From: Actinomycetota bacterium
Lineage (GTDB): Bacteria; Actinomycetota; Acidimicrobiia; Spongiisociales; UBA5794
Length of the DNA stretch: 33,334 nt
Assembly: GCA_030125685.1 (NCBI GenBank)
Contig: JASJYA010000008.1
Span: 1 to 33,334 of the forward strand
Direction of reading: 5' to 3'
In this document: one piece after another, positions 22,868-32,023 of the stretch
Numbering within the stretch: position 1 is the stretch's first letter
Layout: each line of letters begins with the position of its first letter
Translations under genes and position numbers: made by a program
The notes under the pieces: model-generated
The model's database searches: none
What the model was told of the DNA's origin: nothing
The model's input: only the letters and a program-made list of their open reading frames with translations

Positions 22868-24709
22868 ATGTATCTGGAACACATTGACGGGCCAGCCGAT
22901 CTCCGGCGTCTCGACTATGACGAGCTTGAGGTGTTGTCAGAAGAGATCCGCGCGTTCCTCGTCGAGGCTGTCGACCGGAATGGCGGCCATCTCGGTTCGA
23001 ATCTTGGTGTCGTCGAGTTGACGTTGGCGCTTCATCGCGTGTTCGATTCGCCGCGGGATCGAATCCTGTGGGATACAGGCCATCAGACGTACGTGCACAA
23101 GATTGTGACAGGTCGCAGGGAAGGATTCCAAGACTTGCGAAAGGAGGGGGGTCTGAGCGGATATCCGAGTCGAGCGGAGTCTGATCACGACGTCATCGAG
23201 AACAGCCATGCGAGCACGGTGTTGAGCTACGCGTATGGGATAGCAACGGCCCGGCTGCTCCAGGGCGAGGATGGCGACGGGGGGCGCGTTGTGGCTGTTA
23301 TCGGTGATGGTTCGATGACCGGCGGCATGGCGTTCGAGGGGCTGAACAATCTTGGAAACGGTGGGCGGGACGTCACGATCGTTCTGAACGACAATGGCCG
23401 CAGCTACGCCCCGACTGCGTCGAAGCTCAGTGAGAGCCTGATGAACATCCGCGCGAACCCTATCTACATGCGACGCCAGCGAAGGCTTGAAGAGATTGCT
23501 GCAGGGGTTCCAGGTCTGGGCGGGTTGCTTGGTCGCGGGATCAGCGCTACGAAGGCTGCGATCCGAGATATGTGGGAACCTCCTGCGTTCTTCGAAGCTC
23601 TCGGTCTTCGATACCTTGGCCCCTATGACGGACACGATGTCAAGGTGATCGAGGAAGCGCTCAGAAACGCTGAGCAGTTCGATGGCCCTGTGGTGGTACA
23701 CGTCCTCACACAGAAGGGGCGGGGCCACGCTCCGGCTGAGAACGACAAGATTAAACTGATGCACGATACAGGGTCGATCAAACCCGGCAGTTATACGGCA
23801 GCGTTCTCCGAGACGCTCGTCAAACTGGGGGAGCTGCACTCGAACGTCGTGGCGATCACCGCTGCGATGCCTGACTCGACGGGAGTTCTCACATTCGCCG
23901 AGAGATTCCCGGACCGGTGCTTCGACGTTGGAATCGCCGAGCAGCACGCTGTAGGCGCAGCAGCCGGCATGGCCATGGAAGGCCTGATCCCTGTGTTCGC
24001 GGTCTATTCGACGTTCCTCACCCGGGCGATCGACCAGGTGAACCTCGACGTTGGACTGCACGGAGAACACGTCGTGTTCTGCCTCGACCGGGCAGGTGTC
24101 ACGGGAGACGACGGACCCTCCCATCACGGTGTGCTCGACATGGTGCTGTGCATGAAGGTGCCGGGCATGACGGTCATGGCGCCGTCGTCGTACCAGGAAC
24201 TCGTGGTGATGCTCGGGGACGCGATCGAGATCTGCGATGGTCCGGTCGCTATTCGGTGGCCGAAGACCCAGGCGGTTATCGCCGCCGACGACGAGATCGG
24301 TGCGGGCCTTTACGCACGAAAGGCGAGAGTTGGCGAGGGCCGTGTCTGCTTCATCGGAGCGGGCAAGATGTTGCAAGCCTGTCTCGACGCCGCCGAGATC
24401 CTCATGGGCGAAGGAATCGAAGCAACGGTGTGGGATCCCCGCATTGTCAAACCGCTCGATCCCGAGATGATTGCCGACGCCGCATCCCATGAAGTTGTGG
24501 TCAGCGTCGAAGACGGATATCGAGAGGGTGGTGTCGGGACAGCGATCTCTCTCACACTTGGCGACATGGGCGCCGACGTCAAGGTCGAGGTGCTTGGTGT
24601 GCCGATCGAATACTTTCAGCACGCGAACCCAGATGTCATTCTCAAGCGACTCGGCCTAGACGCCGCGGGAATCGCTGAGTCAACGAGGCGCGCGCTCACG
24701 AAAGTGTGA
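22868..24709 (+). CDS. dxs: 1-deoxy-D-xylulose-5-phosphate synthase
   Basis: 613 residues from ATG 22868, close to the usual 620-640. TPP enzyme joining pyruvate and glyceraldehyde 3-phosphate in the first step of the MEP isoprenoid pathway. Motifs: GGHLGSNLGVVELTLALH (39-56), WDTGHQTYVHKI, the TPP motif GDGSMTGG (146-153) to NDNGRSYAPT (174 on), FDVGIAEQHAVGAAAGMA with the catalytic Glu, and the C-terminal transketolase domain. NDNGRS replaces the commoner NDNEMS. An earlier in-frame start at 22733 would add 45 unconserved residues. It also depends on TPP, the cofactor that the thi operon in this window supplies. Confidence 0.96.
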   Translation: MYLEHIDGPADLRRLDYDELEVLSEEIRAFLVEAVDRNGGHLGSNLGVVELTLALHRVFDSPRDRILWDTGHQTYVHKIVTGRREGFQDLRKEGGLSGYPSRAESDHDVIENSHASTVLSYAYGIATARLLQGEDGDGGRVVAVIGDGSMTGGMAFEGLNNLGNGGRDVTIVLNDNGRSYAPTASKLSESLMNIRANPIYMRRQRRLEEIAAGVPGLGGLLGRGISATKAAIRDMWEPPAFFEALGLRYLGPYDGHDVKVIEEALRNAEQFDGPVVVHVLTQKGRGHAPAENDKIKLMHDTGSIKPGSYTAAFSETLVKLGELHSNVVAITAAMPDSTGVLTFAERFPDRCFDVGIAEQHAVGAAAGMAMEGLIPVFAVYSTFLTRAIDQVNLDVGLHGEHVVFCLDRAGVTGDDGPSHHGVLDMVLCMKVPGMTVMAPSSYQELVVMLGDAIEICDGPVAIRWPKTQAVIAADDEIGAGLYARKARVGEGRVCFIGAGKMLQACLDAAEILMGEGIEATVWDPRIVKPLDPEMIADAASHEVVVSVEDGYREGGVGTAISLTLGDMGADVKVEVLGVPIEYFQHANPDVILKRLGLDAAGIAESTRRALTKV

Positions 24710-24710
24710 T

Positions 24711-25091
24711 TCAGCCTGCGAGAGCCTCGGTGGCGCTGTCTACGTCGGACACCGTGATCGCAAGATGGAACCCCTCGGCGTTGGTGTGGAGCAGGTAGAG
24801 GGAATCGATGTTGACGTCGGCCCGGGCAAGACTCTCAGCGATGTTTGCTAGCCCGCCGGTTCCTCGAGGGACGAACGTGTCGAGGATGTCGCGTTCGTCG
24901 AACTCGACGTCCGCGGCCATGAGCAGTCGGCGTGCTTGTGCAGCGTGCTCGACGACGATCCGGATGTGGGTCTGGCCGTTGTCTGTGACTGCGGCGAGTG
25001 CCTCGATGTCGATCCCCGCATCGGCGAATAGCCGGGCCAGCGTCGCGAGCTGACCGGGGCGATTAGCAAGGCGCACCGAGAACTCGATCAT
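24711..25091 (-). CDS. double ACT-domain protein
   Basis: 126 residues, two ACT domains and nothing else: EFSVRLANRPGQLATLARLF (1-65) and ANIAESLARADVNIDSLYLL (about 66-126). ACT domains bind amino acids or similar ligands. The stop is one base from the dxs stop (tail to tail). The N-P-G-Q-L-A start resembles the small stand-alone ACT regulators. Ligand and partner are unknown. Leaderless -10 ahead of it. Confidence 0.88.
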   Translation of the reverse strand: MIEFSVRLANRPGQLATLARLFADAGIDIEALAAVTDNGQTHIRIVVEHAAQARRLLMAADVEFDERDILDTFVPRGTGGLANIAESLARADVNIDSLYLLHTNAEGFHLAITVSDVDSATEALAG

Positions 25092-25097
25092 GGTCCC

Positions 25098-25103
25098 ACT
25101 CTA
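25098..25103 (-). promoter_or_regulatory. -10 box, leaderless, for the ACT gene
   Basis: Minus-strand TAGAGT, six bases (GGGACC), then ATG 25091. There is no Shine-Dalgarno in the six bases. Confidence 0.5.
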
Positions 25104-25149
25104 CGCCATTCCCAGCACCCATGCCCACCGTCGCGTACCCAGGGTTCTA

Positions 25150-25193
25150 CTCTCCCCTGCGCAGCGGGAGATGTCCCGAGGAACGAGGGAGAG
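25150..25193. repeat. CTCTCCC/GGGAGAG stem, REP-like
   Basis: CTCTCCC (25150-25156) pairs with GGGAGAG (25187-25193), with an inner CTGCGCAG palindrome and GGGAG at 25166-25170. Such G-rich and C-rich stems with a 'GGGAGAGAGGGGG' run are common intergenic repeats in several phyla. It lies between the promoter of the ACT gene and the end of the small acidic gene. Confidence 0.4.
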
Positions 25194-25225
25194 AGGGGGC
25201 TTCCATCTGTGGCCCGGAGAATGGT

Positions 25226-25450
25226 TCAGTCCGAGGGTTCTGCGTCCCGGTCAGAGAGGATGGCACGCAGTCGGGCGATGCGGGCCTTGAGCCCGGTCAG
25301 GTCATCGTCGGGAAGAGCAGGCGCCGGTTCGATCGGTGCAGCTTCCTCACCCGCGTCCGCTGCGGCAGCTTCAAGCTCGCGTAGCTCGATGTAGATCTCC
25401 TCGGTCGGAGGTGCGGTGTCGTGGTCGATTCCTGGTGTGTCGGAGTTCAT
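25226..25450 (-). CDS. small acidic protein
   Basis: 74 residues. The start (DTPGIDHDTAPPTEEIYIEL) and middle are rich in Asp, Glu, Pro and Ala; the end is a helix, DLTGLKARIARLRAILSDRD, with leucine spacing that could form a short coiled coil. A GAGGACAGGG site lies right before the ATG. It has no known domain. A real gene is likely but not certain, as it is short and compositionally biased. Confidence 0.55.
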   Translation of the reverse strand: MNSDTPGIDHDTAPPTEEIYIELRELEAAAADAGEEAAPIEPAPALPDDDLTGLKARIARLRAILSDRDAEPSD

Positions 25451-25536
25451 CCCTGTCCTCTTGGTGTCCTGTTAGACGGTAGCACGACCGGTTCTCAGTA
25501 TGTCTGAACGCTCCATCTTCCTGAATAGGTACGGCG

Positions 25537-25562
25537 CATAGTCGAACATATGTTCGACTATG
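25537..25562. promoter_or_regulatory. LexA (SOS) box, perfect 26-bp palindrome
   Basis: The core is TCGAACATATGTTCGA (25542-25557), which contains GAAC-N4-GTTC, the LexA site of actinobacteria and Firmicutes. The symmetry extends by CATAG on the left and CTATG on the right, 13 base pairs per half without a mismatch. It overlaps the -10 box of dnaE2, so bound LexA would block the polymerase until DNA damage. Confidence 0.92.
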
Positions 25563-25564
25563 AT
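25559..25564 (+). promoter_or_regulatory. -10 box, leaderless, for dnaE2
   Basis: TATGAT, six bases (GAGAGG), ATG 25571. It overlaps the right edge of the LexA box. This decides the dnaE2 start: the earlier ATG at 25550 lies in the middle of the operator and upstream of this box. Confidence 0.6.
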
Positions 25565-25570
25565 GAGAGG

Positions 25571-28500
25571 ATGGCCCAATACGCTGAGCTGCATTGTCAC
25601 ACCAATTATTCGTTTCTCGACGGCGCCTCGTGGGCGGGCGAGCTGGTTGAACGTGCAGCCGAACTCGGTTACGAAGCCCTGGGAGTCACCGATCACGACG
25701 GGTTTCGCGGGGTGGTGCAGGTGCACGCGCATGCATCAGAAATTGGGTTGCCGATCGTCTACGGCACCGAGGTTGGGATGCCTCGTGATCGCACCGAAGG
25801 TACCGAGCGATCAGTCGCCGATGTGATGGCGCCCGACAGCGATGAGATCCCGGAGACGGGGTTCGACGACCTAACCGGACGCAGCCGAATCAGGCGGATG
25901 CACGGAACCAAACCTGTCGATCGAGAGCCGACAGACCATCTCGTGCTTCTTGCTTCTGATCCGGTCGGCTATGGCGCCATTGGCCGGTTCGTCACACGGG
26001 GGCAGTTCCGCGGAGAGAAGGACGCACCCCAATACTCATACCGCGATCTCGCCGAGGCAGCCTCTGATGGTGACCTCGTCGCTCTGTCAGGATGCCGGCA
26101 GGGCGCGGTCCCACGCGCAAGCGCTCAGGGAGACCTCCTCGGCGCCCTTGAGGAAGCAGCGAAGCTCAAGGACGTCTTCGGTGATCGTCTCTATCTCGAA
26201 CTGACACACCACGGCATGCCGGGTGATGACATGCGCAATGACGTGCTCGCTGAAGTCGGGATGCGTCTCAATATCCCCACTGTTGCCACCAACAACGTTC
26301 ACTACGCACACCGCCACGACGCCGATCTCTCGGAAGTGCTTGCAGCCATCTCCGGTCGGAGGAACCTCGATGAGGCTGACGGTTTCCGTCCGGCGACAGA
26401 CCTCAGGCATCTCCGCACACCTGACGAGATGGTTCAACGATTCGCCAGATATCGGGGTGCAGTTGAACGATCCTCAGATCTCGGACGGGCGCTCGCGTTC
26501 GACCTGAACTTGCTCGCACCTGAGCTTCCCGACTTTCCCATGCCTGGATCCTTCACGACAGAGGACGAGTACCTCGCTGACCTCGTGTACAGCGGGGCAG
26601 CAGGCGTGTATCCGGGGAGTGAGGACGGCATCGATCCCAGGGCGCGCAGGCGCCTCGAACATGAGCTTGGCGTCATCAAGGATCTGGGATTCGCAGGCTT
26701 TTTTCTCGTCGCGTGGGACATTGTGCAATTCGCACGGTCACGGGGCATCTACTGCCAGATCAGAGGATCAGGAGCGGACTCTGCGGTGTGTCGCTGCATT
26801 GACCTCACACAAGTTGACCCCATCCGTCTCGGTCTCCCTTTCGAGCGGTTCTTGTCCCACGAACGTGGGAGACCCCCCGACATAGACATCGACTTCGAAG
26901 CCGAACGTCGCGAGGAAGTCATCCAGTACTGCTACCGGCGCTACGGGAGGGAGCGTGCCGCCATGGTCGCCAATGTCATCACCTACCGTGCACGCTCCGT
27001 GCTCCAGGATGTTGGGAAGGCGTTCGGGCTGACTCAGGCGCAGGTGAACGGACTCACCAAATATGTCGATTCTCGCGACCCAAAGGTGTTGAGAGACGTC
27101 GTCGAACTCCCAGTCGGGCTCACTGCCGAGCATATCTATGACGTGTGCCACCGCCTTGACGGCTTTCCGAGGCACCTCGGAATCCACTCGGGCGGCATGG
27201 TCATCGCGCGCCGAGCGCTGTGGGAGACGACACCGATGGAGTGGGGAAGGATGCAGGACCGCTCGGTCATCCAATGGGACAAGACAGACGCCGCCGCAAT
27301 GGGGATCGTCAAATTCGACCTCCTTTCCCTTGGCGCTCTCAACGCGCTACATCTGTCAGTTGACATCATCTCTGATGTGCACGGCATCGATATCGATCTT
27401 GCGACCATTCCTCAGGAACCGGTCGTGTATGACATGCTCACCCGTGCCGACACGGTCGGAATCTTCCAGGTGGAATCGAGGGCTCAGATGGCGACCCTCC
27501 CGAGGATGAAACCGCGAACGTTCTACGACCTTGCCATCGAGGTCGCCCTGATCCGGCCCGGTCCCATCCAGGGTCAGTCCGTGCACCCGTATCTTCGGAG
27601 GCGCAACGGTGAGGAGCCTGTGCGCTATGTCCACCCCGCCGTTGAGCCGATCCTTGCCAAGACGCTCGGCGTCCCCATCTTCCAGGAGCAGCTCATGGAG
27701 ATTGCACGGGTGTGTGCGGGGTTCACACCCGGCCAGTCGGACAGGCTTCGCCAGGCCATGACCCACAAGCGATCCGCAGACGAGATGGCGAAGCTCAGAG
27801 AGGAGGTGTACGAGGGGATGGCGACGAAAGGGATCACGGGCGCGCCGGCGGATGAACTGTGGGAGAAGTTGCAGGGGTTCGCTTCGTTCGGTTTCCCTGA
27901 GTCGCACTCGGTTGCGTTCGCGTACATTGTGTACGCAGCCTCCTGGCTCAAATATCACTGGCCGACAGAGTTCTTTGCCGGGTTGCTCAACGCGCAGCCA
28001 ATGGGGTTCTATTCGCCGAACTCCCTTGTAGCAGACGCGCTCCATCACGGAGTGACGGTGCTCCCTCCTGATGTGAACCGTTCGACCTATGACTGCACGG
28101 TCGAGCCGCACGATGCGGATCGAGATGACCTCGCCGAGTATCTCGGCATGGCTTGGAGACGGGGGAGGGGAGCTGTCGACGACCCTCTCCGCCAGGCAGT
28201 AGCGCTTCGGTTGGGTCTGCGATACGTACGGGACCTGGGTGAGGCGGATATCACTCGGATCGAAGCGGCTCGGATCACCGGCGGCGCATTCGTCACCCCT
28301 GAAGACTTCGCCAGGCGTACAGGATTGTCCGTCGCCGCCTACGAGGGGCTCGCGGCAGCCGGCGCGATGGGATCCGTCGGGCTTGGGAGACGTGACGGCA
28401 TGTGGGCGTCTGGATTGCTTGGAGAACTGGGGCCCGGTCGCCTCGCGTTGGAGGATCGCTCAACGGCGCCGAACCTTCCTGTGATGGATGGGAGCGAGCA

Positions 28501-28894
28501 GATGCAGGCGGACTTGTGGTCCACAGGGATCTCGGTCGTCCACCCGGTGTCGTTCCTGAGGGAGCGCCTCGACGCGCAGGGGGTGGTTGCTATTGTTGAC
28601 GCTCTGAGGCTCAGAACTCACAATTCGAAGGTCAAGGTCGCAGGGGTGGTCACCCATAGGCAGCGGCCTGAGACTGCCAACGGTGTGCGGTTCATCAACC
28701 TCGAGGACGAGACAGGGATCATGAACATAGTCATGATGCCTGGTGTGTGGGACGCCAATTATGAGATTGCGAGGAAGGCGATCGGCATCGTGGTCGAGGG
28801 GGTACTCGAATATCGCGACGGCGTCACGAACCTTGTTGCGCGACGCCTCTCTGAGTGGCCTGCACCCTCGATGCCGTCACGCGACTTCCGTTGA
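25571..28894 (+). CDS. dnaE2: error-prone DNA polymerase III alpha subunit, DnaE2 type
   Basis: 1107 residues from ATG 25571 (1114 from ATG 25550, less likely). C-family polymerase used for damage-induced, error-prone synthesis. N-terminal PHP domain starts AELHCHTNYSFLDG (6-19); GVTDHDGF and ATNNVHYA follow. Palm-domain aspartates are in PPDIDIDFEA (about 436-445) and IVKFDLLSLGAL (D about 582). The end has an OB fold (SKVKVAGVVTHRQRPETANG, about 1020 on). The size and 'TNNVHYA', 'FPRHLGIHSGGMVIAR' and 'PIQGQSVHPYLRRR' features fit DnaE2 rather than the replicative DnaE1. Usually it works with ImuA/ImuB, which are not adjacent here. SOS control by the LexA box. The decayed sulP gene follows at once. 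Confidence 0.95.
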   Translation: MAQYAELHCHTNYSFLDGASWAGELVERAAELGYEALGVTDHDGFRGVVQVHAHASEIGLPIVYGTEVGMPRDRTEGTERSVADVMAPDSDEIPETGFDDLTGRSRIRRMHGTKPVDREPTDHLVLLASDPVGYGAIGRFVTRGQFRGEKDAPQYSYRDLAEAASDGDLVALSGCRQGAVPRASAQGDLLGALEEAAKLKDVFGDRLYLELTHHGMPGDDMRNDVLAEVGMRLNIPTVATNNVHYAHRHDADLSEVLAAISGRRNLDEADGFRPATDLRHLRTPDEMVQRFARYRGAVERSSDLGRALAFDLNLLAPELPDFPMPGSFTTEDEYLADLVYSGAAGVYPGSEDGIDPRARRRLEHELGVIKDLGFAGFFLVAWDIVQFARSRGIYCQIRGSGADSAVCRCIDLTQVDPIRLGLPFERFLSHERGRPPDIDIDFEAERREEVIQYCYRRYGRERAAMVANVITYRARSVLQDVGKAFGLTQAQVNGLTKYVDSRDPKVLRDVVELPVGLTAEHIYDVCHRLDGFPRHLGIHSGGMVIARRALWETTPMEWGRMQDRSVIQWDKTDAAAMGIVKFDLLSLGALNALHLSVDIISDVHGIDIDLATIPQEPVVYDMLTRADTVGIFQVESRAQMATLPRMKPRTFYDLAIEVALIRPGPIQGQSVHPYLRRRNGEEPVRYVHPAVEPILAKTLGVPIFQEQLMEIARVCAGFTPGQSDRLRQAMTHKRSADEMAKLREEVYEGMATKGITGAPADELWEKLQGFASFGFPESHSVAFAYIVYAASWLKYHWPTEFFAGLLNAQPMGFYSPNSLVADALHHGVTVLPPDVNRSTYDCTVEPHDADRDDLAEYLGMAWRRGRGAVDDPLRQAVALRLGLRYVRDLGEADITRIEAARITGGAFVTPEDFARRTGLSVAAYEGLAAAGAMGSVGLGRRDGMWASGLLGELGPGRLALEDRSTAPNLPVMDGSEQMQADLWSTGISVVHPVSFLRERLDAQGVVAIVDALRLRTHNSKVKVAGVVTHRQRPETANGVRFINLEDETGIMNIVMMPGVWDANYEIARKAIGIVVEGVLEYRDGVTNLVARRLSEWPAPSMPSRDFR

Positions 28895-28899
28895 GGAAC

Positions 28900-30342
28900 T
28901 TGTTCTATCCGCCGATCCGTCCGGTCTATCTTCACCGCAGGTGGCTGCCCGGCTACCGCTCGAGGAAGGATCTTCGGTAGGATCTGGCAGCCGGTCTCAC
29001 AGTGTGGGCTTTGCTCGGGTACACGATTGTCGGTTCATCGAGGCACCTGTTCGTGGGCCCGAGTTCGACCGTCGCGATCATGTCGGCATCCGTCGTTGGC
29101 GGCATCGTCGCGTCCTCGGGTGCCGACTTCTGGACGGTCACGTCCTGGCTCGCGATCCTCACAGGGATCGTGGCAGTCGTGCTTGGCCTCGTCCGGATGG
29201 GCTTGGTCGCCAACTTCATGGCTCGTCCCGTGCTCGACGGATTCATCATCGGATTGGCCAACACGGTCGGTGTCAGTCAGCTCGACAAGATGTTCTGCAT
29301 TGAGAAGGAGGTCGCCAACGTCATTCAGGAGCTTGGCTCGATCGCTCGGCAGTTCTCCGACTGGGACCCCGCAACAATGGTCGTCGGCTTTGTGTCTTTG
29401 GCGGCGTTGTTCTTGATGCATGAGTACACGCCGCGCATTCCCGCAGCCTTGACCGTGGTAATTGTGTCGATCATCGTGTCGGCTGCCCTTGGCTTTGCCG
29501 AGAGGGGAATCCACATCGTCGGTGATATTCCTGCCGGATTGCCGTCGATCGGCTTCGGCGTGTGGCCCGACGGCATCCCGCTCACCGAGATGATCGTTGG
29601 GGCGCTCGCCGTGACCATCGTCGCCTATGCAGAGTCGCTCGCAACTGCCCAGCCATACGCAAGGAAGTACGGCGCCGTCGTTGACGCGAACCAGGAGCTC
29701 ATCGCCCTCGGCGTCGCGAACCTCGGCGCAGGGCTCTCGCAGGGATTCAGCGTCGCCGGGTCGCTGTCGAAAACGGCCGCCGGAGATGGCGCCGGCCAGC
29801 GTACTCAGATGACCGGCGTCATCGCGGCCATCGTGACGGTCATCACGATTCTCTTTCTCACCGCCCTATTCTTTGATCTGCCCGAGGCGACGTAAGGCGC
29901 CATTGTTGTTCACGCAGTGTGGAAGCTGGTCGACTTCGACAAGCTGCAACGTATGTGGGGGGTGCGAAGAGCCGACTTCCGGGCTGCACTGTTCGCGCTC
30001 GGAGGCGTTGTGCTCATTGATGTCCTCCTCTCCCTCCTGATCCTGATCTACCAAGCGAGCTTGCCGACAGCGACCGAGCTCGGGCAGGTTGACGTCGGCG
30101 GTAGGGCGACGTTTATCTCTCTCATGGAGCGCCGGGCAACGTCGGCATGGCCGGATCTCGTATGCTGCCCCCGCGGCTGCTAGTAGCGAGTCAGACAAGC
30201 GATGGCCTCCTTCTCGCAGTTCAACGAAGTGATCGCCGGTGTGGGCGAAGCTGCAGGACTCGGGCACGCCCTCGATATTACGGACCAGCTCGGCGCCGAC
30301 GCGCGACGACCGTTGACGGTGACTAGTCACATTGCGGGCTAG
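28900..30342 (+). pseudogene. SulP-family anion transporter, decayed
   Basis: One frame carries SulP sequence from start to end but is broken. WLPGYRSRKDLR (28942 on) is cut by TAG at 28978-28980, then DLAAGLTVWALL continues and skips the family's usual 25-30 residues (QALAYA..GLYAAL) before GYTIVGSSRHLFVGPSSTVA. The main body runs to FFDLPEAT and TAA at 29893-29895, and the same frame continues GAIVVHAVWKLVDFDKLQRM, with further shortening before LLSLLILIYQAS, then double TAG at 30181-30186. A STAS-like remnant (GEAAGLGHALDITDQLGAD) ends at TAG 30340-30342. The longest intact part is 29002-29895 (297 residues); SulP proteins usually have 500-600. TTG at 28900, just after the dnaE2 stop, may be the old start. 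Confidence 0.85.
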
Positions 30343-30433
30343 GCACGGGTCGATCGACTCATTCCTGTGGATCGCTTAATCGTGGAGCGTCGGGAGCCGA
30401 TAGAGAGAGCGAGACAGAAGGAGAGGAGGCGGG

Positions 30434-30889
30434 ATGAGTCAGGTATTTGGCGGGGCAGTGCTGCTGCCGGGCGAGACGGGAAACGGGCTTCACGCGTCCT
30501 TTGAGACGGATGCCGATCTCGTTCGGTTGATCGTAGGCGACGACGAGATCGGATCCTGGAGACGCGAGGAGTGTGATGTGTCTCCGTCAGGGAACAACTC
30601 GTTCCATATGGTTCTCGGGGGTGAAGAACTGACGTTCACACCCTCTTCACCATCGGCATTCGCGGAAGCGATGGAGGTGCCGCTCGCACCGGCGCCGAGC
30701 GCCGACACTGATGATGAGAGGCCGAGGTACGACTACGACGCTGCGATCGACGAGGTCATAGCGAAGGTCAAACCGCTTCGGAATTCGAGCGACGAGGATG
30801 AGATTCTATCGAAGGGCATGCTCGTGGGAATCATCGGGGTATCGACATTCGTGATGGCGGGGCTAGCGGCCGCTTCGGTGATGCTCTGA
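30434..30889 (+). CDS. small tail-anchored protein, unknown
   Basis: 151 residues with a strong ribosome site (AAGGAGAGGAGG). Residues 1-75 look like a small beta domain (FGGAVLLPGETGNGLHASFE, ... NSFHMVLGGEELTFTP). A Pro/Asp-rich linker (80-100) and a helix follow, then one membrane segment at the very end (129-151, GMLVGIIGVSTFVMAGLAAA). That topology is tail-anchored, with the beta domain in the cytoplasm. I do not recognise the family. Confidence 0.72.
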   Translation: MSQVFGGAVLLPGETGNGLHASFETDADLVRLIVGDDEIGSWRREECDVSPSGNNSFHMVLGGEELTFTPSSPSAFAEAMEVPLAPAPSADTDDERPRYDYDAAIDEVIAKVKPLRNSSDEDEILSKGMLVGIIGVSTFVMAGLAAASVML

Positions 30890-30915
30890 CAGATTCCAGA
30901 CACCAGATTCCAGAC
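30890..30915. repeat. CAGATTCCAGAC doublet
   Basis: CAGATTCCAGAC at 30890-30901 and 30904-30915, a 14-base period. It lies between two converging genes. The CAGAT core and the 14-base spacing resemble the doublet at 12209. Confidence 0.55.
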
Positions 30916-30930
30916 GAAAGGTTTGAGGTG

Positions 30931-31965
30931 TTAGAGAGAGGCTGATCGGTGTCTCACGATGTCGGCTGCTCTGGCCCCGTCCTCTGCTGACACATCTAGG
31001 TGGAAGACTGCGCGTACCGTCGTCGGGCCGAGCGCCAACATCGAAACGCCGTCAGTCAGGCACGCATCCACCAAGGCGCTAGCATCGGGCGTCTCGAAGT
31101 AGACAAGGTTTGTCTGCACAGATCCAAGATCAACTTCGATCTTGTCTGCCGCGTTGACCGCCTCTGCAAAGGATCGAGCATTGGCGTGGTCTTCTGCCAG
31201 CCTCTCCCGATGATGCTCTAACCCAAAGAGAGCGCCGGCCGCGAGCATCCCTGCTTGTCGGAATCCTCCGCCGAAGATCTGTTTGAACCTGCGGGCGCGC
31301 GCGACGTGTTTTGCTGATCCGGCGAGCGCAGAGCCGACGGGTGCGCCGAGACCTTTCGAGAAGCACACGTTTACGGTGTCGAACCCGGCGGCCAAGACGG
31401 CCAGGTCGATGCCGGTCGCTGCAGCAGCGTTCCACAGGCGGGCGCCGTCGAGGTGTTTCTTGAGTCCCAGACCGGACGCGGTTTTGAGGACACGCCGCAT
31501 CTCGTCGATGTCCCAGACCGTGCCTCCGGCGTCGTTGTGGGTGTTCTCAAGACACACAAGCGTCACCGGGTCGAAGAGGTGGCTCGGGAGGGCAGGATGG
31601 GGTTCCGGGACCGCGGCAGTCAGTTGTTCCGCGGTGAAGCCTCCGTACCGACCATCGAGCGGCGCCAGAGTGACTCCAGAGTTGTGCGCTGCGCCGCCGA
31701 GTTCGTGGCGTCGGATGTGGGCGGCAGCGTGCACGATGACGGTGTCGCCGGGTTCGGTGTGAACGCGCAGCGCAATCTGGTTCGACATGGTCCCCGTCGG
31801 AACGAAAACGGCGTCCTCTTTCCCGAGGAGCTCGGCGACCGTTCGTTCGAGCTCGTTGACGGTTGGGTCATCGTGGTACACGTCGTCACCGACGTCGGCC
31901 TCAGCGATGACGCGACGCATCTCTGTTGTGGGATTCGTCACGGTGTCGCTGCGAAGGTCGATCAT
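30931..31965 (-). CDS. ltaE: low-specificity L-threonine aldolase
   Basis: 344 residues. PLP enzyme that splits L-threonine and allo-threonine into glycine and acetaldehyde. The start [13 protein letters not shown] is typical. His83 in [11 protein letters not shown], Asp173 in [10 protein letters not shown] and the PLP lysine K204 in [12 protein letters not shown] are in place. Length is usual (330-350). GAAAGG lies before the ATG. Some relatives act as beta-eliminating lyases, but the motifs favour the aldolase. Confidence 0.93.
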   Translation of the reverse strand: MIDLRSDTVTNPTTEMRRVIAEADVGDDVYHDDPTVNELERTVAELLGKEDAVFVPTGTMSNQIALRVHTEPGDTVIVHAAAHIRRHELGGAAHNSGVTLAPLDGRYGGFTAEQLTAAVPEPHPALPSHLFDPVTLVCLENTHNDAGGTVWDIDEMRRVLKTASGLGLKKHLDGARLWNAAAATGIDLAVLAAGFDTVNVCFSKGLGAPVGSALAGSAKHVARARRFKQIFGGGFRQAGMLAAGALFGLEHHRERLAEDHANARSFAEAVNAADKIEVDLGSVQTNLVYFETPDASALVDACLTDGVSMLALGPTTVRAVFHLDVSAEDGARAADIVRHRSASL

Positions 31966-32023
31966 GGTTGCCTTTCAATCGGTTGAGAGCGAATTTTAAA
32001 AGGCTCGCAGACACTCACCTTCT

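Noticed and set aside
22937-24622. Open frame of 561 codons on the minus strand across dxs
   Set aside because: It is a complete overlap with a clear dxs gene, has His/Arg/Val-rich antisense composition, and no ribosome site or family motif.
25571-28894. Replicative DnaE1
   Set aside because: The length, the family-specific segments and the LexA box fit the DnaE2 type.
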